A stretch of DNA of 6,150 bases, taken from positions 1 through 6,150 of the forward strand of contig JAMWBX010000084.1 in NCBI GenBank assembly GCA_023818725.1, read 5' to 3'. Below are positions 4,267 through 6,150 of the stretch, piece by piece; the stretch's first letter is position 1, and each line of letters begins with the position of its first letter. The notes under the pieces are model-generated. The model made no database searches and was not told the origin of the DNA. It saw only the letters and a list, made by a program, of their open reading frames with translations. The DNA comes from Candidatus Omnitrophota bacterium (lineage in GTDB: Bacteria > Ratteibacteria > UBA8468 > B48-G9 > DTJG01). A program made the position numbers and the translations under genes.

Positions 4267-6150
4267 TTAATGTGTTTTTTTCAGTATCACTTGCAAACTA
4301 TCGTTGTAGGCAACCTGCTCAAAAAACTTCTTAAATTCCAGGTATTCTTCGGGTTTTATTTCAAGCATATTCAGAGAAAACACCCTTTCATAAATGAGTT
4401 TATTTTTTTCTATTTCAAATCTTGTCAGGTAAATTCCAAATTTTGTTTCGATTTCAACCGGGTCTGGAAATGCATCAACGACGCAATTATCTGGCAGGTT
4501 AAACGTTATTCTGTCGACGTTTAAGCTTCTGTATGGATAACGAATTGAATAGTTTCTCTTAGCAAGACTTATCAATTCTGTTGTTTCAATCTTTTCAAGC
4601 AAGGCAGGTTTGAACAAAAGCCGTGCCTGTATATCTGTTGCATATTTTTTTGAGTAAAAAGCATATGACTGTTTAACAGGTTCGTCAAGAGAAGAAATTC
4701 CTTCAACATTAAATGACTCAAGAGATGTATTTGGAATGATCCTGTTGAGACTTTTCAAGAGTTCTCTTTTTCTCTCTTCATCAGACAGGTACCTGAATGT
4801 GTTTCTGATTGATGCAGCAAAAATTCCATTCATTTCTATCGTAACACTTGCCTTTATATCTCCGGTAGAATCTAAAAAGGCAACTATTTCGCGTTTTTTT
4901 TGGTTTTCTTCCGCTTTTGCACCTTCAGTTTTTATTAAAAATGTTCTGTCTTCGGTTGGTATAAGTACAGTTTTATTCTGGTCGGATGGCGGTAATTCAG
5001 GGAAAGGTATAACTTCAGATGTTGGATCCAGGATTAAAAACCCGTTATCCTTCAACACCGCCACTATTGCATGGTTGAACTGACCCGGAAACGGCACATT
5101 TTCTTCGATATCCCGTTCGGTGTTTATAAGCGCTATGTAGGACTTAATGCCGAGGGTTTTTAACATGGCAACCATCAAAGCGGATTTGTCCTTACAATCG
5201 CCATAACCAAGCCTCAATACATCTTTCGCATCATGTGGTTTGAATCCATGTATTCCAAGTTCAAGACCGAGGTATCTTATGTTTTGACAGATGAAATGGT
5301 AAACAGCCTTTATTTTTTCTTCCTCGGTGGTTGCCTTTTCTGTAATTTTCTTTGCGGTTGCGATAATGCTGGAATCCGGATTTGTTGAGTCCCTGGCAAG
5401 ATTAAAAAACCACCTGCCTATTGCTTCCCAGTCCTTTATAGTTGTTACGAGAATTCTGGGGACTATTTCTGACAGCGGTGGCATCATGTTTTCTGGAATT
5501 AGTGCGGGCATGTTGCTTTTTTCCCACCGGTATGTGCAAAGTTTTCTTTTTTTCTTTTTCTCTTTCAGATCCACACAAAATGGATGCGTGTACAATCTTT
5601 TACTTTCAGGCAGGGTAAGTGTATACCGTGAGAGTATAAATGGCTCTGTACTTTGAAAATAAAAACCGTCCCAGAATTCGCCCTGCATCAATGGTTTTTT
5701 AGTCCTTATCCTGTAGATATATTCAATGGTGCTTCCAATGTTTACTGCTGGAAATGTGATTGTGCAAACTCTTATCCCGGGGTAGAGAACTGAGTACGGG
5801 CTCAATTCAGCAGGCGTAATGATTCTAATATCGGATTTCCTGACATTTATTACTTTGTTGTCCGGAGTAATTGTCTTAGCTTCAATTATTTCCACGCTTT
5901 GCCTTTCCTCATCGTATGAAATCTGCAATGTACCGTGGTGTTTTCCTTTTTCTCCGGTAACGAGTATCTTTTGATGGACAGTTGTAATGGACGCGCCAGA
6001 AGGATAAACAAAAACATCGGCAATATCTAATAGATAAACAGCGCTTCTATCGGGGATTATTTCAAAATTTTGAATTTTCTCTGGTTTGTATTCGGGACCA
6101 AATATGCACCCAGAGATAATTGCTAATGAAAGGAAGAACGAAAATTTGAG
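4267..6150 (-). CDS. DUF3857/transglutaminase-like envelope lipoprotein, 5' end cut by window edge
   Basis: The reading frame is open to the right edge (627 visible residues). The first visible residues, LKFSFFLSLAIISGC, are a hydrophobic signal peptide with lipobox I-S-G-C (Cys at visible residue 15), so the real start is probably only a few codons outside. A TTG at 5928 is not the start, because the DUF3857 domain already begins upstream of it (about visible residue 30) and runs to roughly 215. A transglutaminase-like fold follows, with GYGDCKDKSA (Cys 319), FNHAI (His 360) and LDPTS (Asp 375) forming an intact Cys-His-Asp triad. The remaining 250 or so residues match the beta-rich C-terminal part typical of these proteins, ending in LQVILKKT. 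Such proteins are periplasmic or outer-membrane anchored. Their reaction is not established; a peptidase- or amidase-type activity is as plausible as cross-linking. No Asp follows the lipid-bearing Cys, so by the E. coli rule the outer membrane is likely. It is the upstream neighbour of pilT. Confidence 0.93.
   Translation of the reverse strand, partial: LKFSFFLSLAIISGCIFGPEYKPEKIQNFEIIPDRSAVYLLDIADVFVYPSGASITTVHQKILVTGEKGKHHGTLQISYDEERQSVEIIEAKTITPDNKVINVRKSDIRIITPAELSPYSVLYPGIRVCTITFPAVNIGSTIEYIYRIRTKKPLMQGEFWDGFYFQSTEPFILSRYTLTLPESKRLYTHPFCVDLKEKKKKRKLCTYRWEKSNMPALIPENMMPPLSEIVPRILVTTIKDWEAIGRWFFNLARDSTNPDSSIIATAKKITEKATTEEEKIKAVYHFICQNIRYLGLELGIHGFKPHDAKDVLRLGYGDCKDKSALMVAMLKTLGIKSYIALINTERDIEENVPFPGQFNHAIVAVLKDNGFLILDPTSEVIPFPELPPSDQNKTVLIPTEDRTFLIKTEGAKAEENQKKREIVAFLDSTGDIKASVTIEMNGIFAASIRNTFRYLSDEERKRELLKSLNRIIPNTSLESFNVEGISSLDEPVKQSYAFYSKKYATDIQARLLFKPALLEKIETTELISLAKRNYSIRYPYRSLNVDRITFNLPDNCVVDAFPDPVEIETKFGIYLTRFEIEKNKLIYERVFSLNMLEIKPEEYLEFKKFFEQVAYNDSLQVILKKTH

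Noticed and set aside
3694..4524. Plus-strand open frames of about 130 codons (3694-4101 and 4129-4524)
   Set aside because: They lie opposite pilT, the gap and the lipoprotein gene, have no recognisable motif, and the opposite strand codes for well-conserved proteins throughout. They are by-products of low stop frequency on the antisense strand.
5928..5928. TTG as the start of the DUF3857/transglutaminase protein
   Set aside because: The same frame continues without a stop to the window edge and encodes a signal peptide, a lipobox and the beginning of the DUF3857 domain.
1..6150. CRISPR arrays, tRNA/rRNA genes, insertion sequences, long repeats, defence or toxin-antitoxin systems
   Set aside because: No regularly spaced repeats, transposase motifs, terminal inverted repeats, cloverleaf-like segments or small paired genes were seen; almost all of the window is accounted for by six conserved-family genes.

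Overview
The window is ordinary, densely packed bacterial chromosome of moderate to low GC content (AT-rich by eye, with many A/T homopolymer runs). Six protein genes all lie on the minus strand, so transcription runs from the right edge to the left edge. The first and last are cut by the window ends. I see no RNA gene, mobile element, CRISPR array, long repeat or integration signal. A lipoprotein signal peptide and a PilT-type retraction ATPase suggest a bacterium with a two-membrane envelope. The lineage cannot be fixed from this window. An AT-rich, uncultured Gram-negative lineage such as a PVC/Omnitrophota-like group would fit, but that is only a guess.

Layout in transcription order: (1) 6150-4267, an envelope lipoprotein with a DUF3857 domain followed by a transglutaminase-like domain; its first few codons lie beyond the window. 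(2) A 76-nt gap holding a weak, AU-rich terminator-like hairpin. (3) 4190-3087, a PilT-family ATPase that starts with GTG. (4) 3090-2278, an exported calcineurin-like metallophosphoesterase. (5) 2275-1007, an M16 zinc peptidase of the bacterial processing-protease type. (6) 1010-693, an HU/IHF-family DNA-binding protein. (7) An 84-nt gap. (8) 608-1, the N-terminal two thirds or so of a Gfo/Idh/MocA oxidoreductase.

The four middle genes form one tightly packed unit: pilT and the phosphoesterase overlap by 4 nt (ATGA), the phosphoesterase and M16 genes are 2 nt apart, and the M16 and HU genes overlap by 4 nt (ATGA). They are almost certainly co-transcribed and probably translationally coupled. 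No shared pathway is obvious. Three products act at or beyond the inner membrane or on envelope machinery (lipoprotein, pilus retraction motor, exported phosphoesterase), while the M16 peptidase, HU protein and oxidoreductase look cytoplasmic.

I found no convincing new biological system. The points most worth a second look are the HU protein with leucine at the DNA-intercalating proline position, the PilT gene lying apart from other pilus genes in a mixed operon, and the lipoprotein, whose true start is outside the window although an internal TTG could mislead an annotator.
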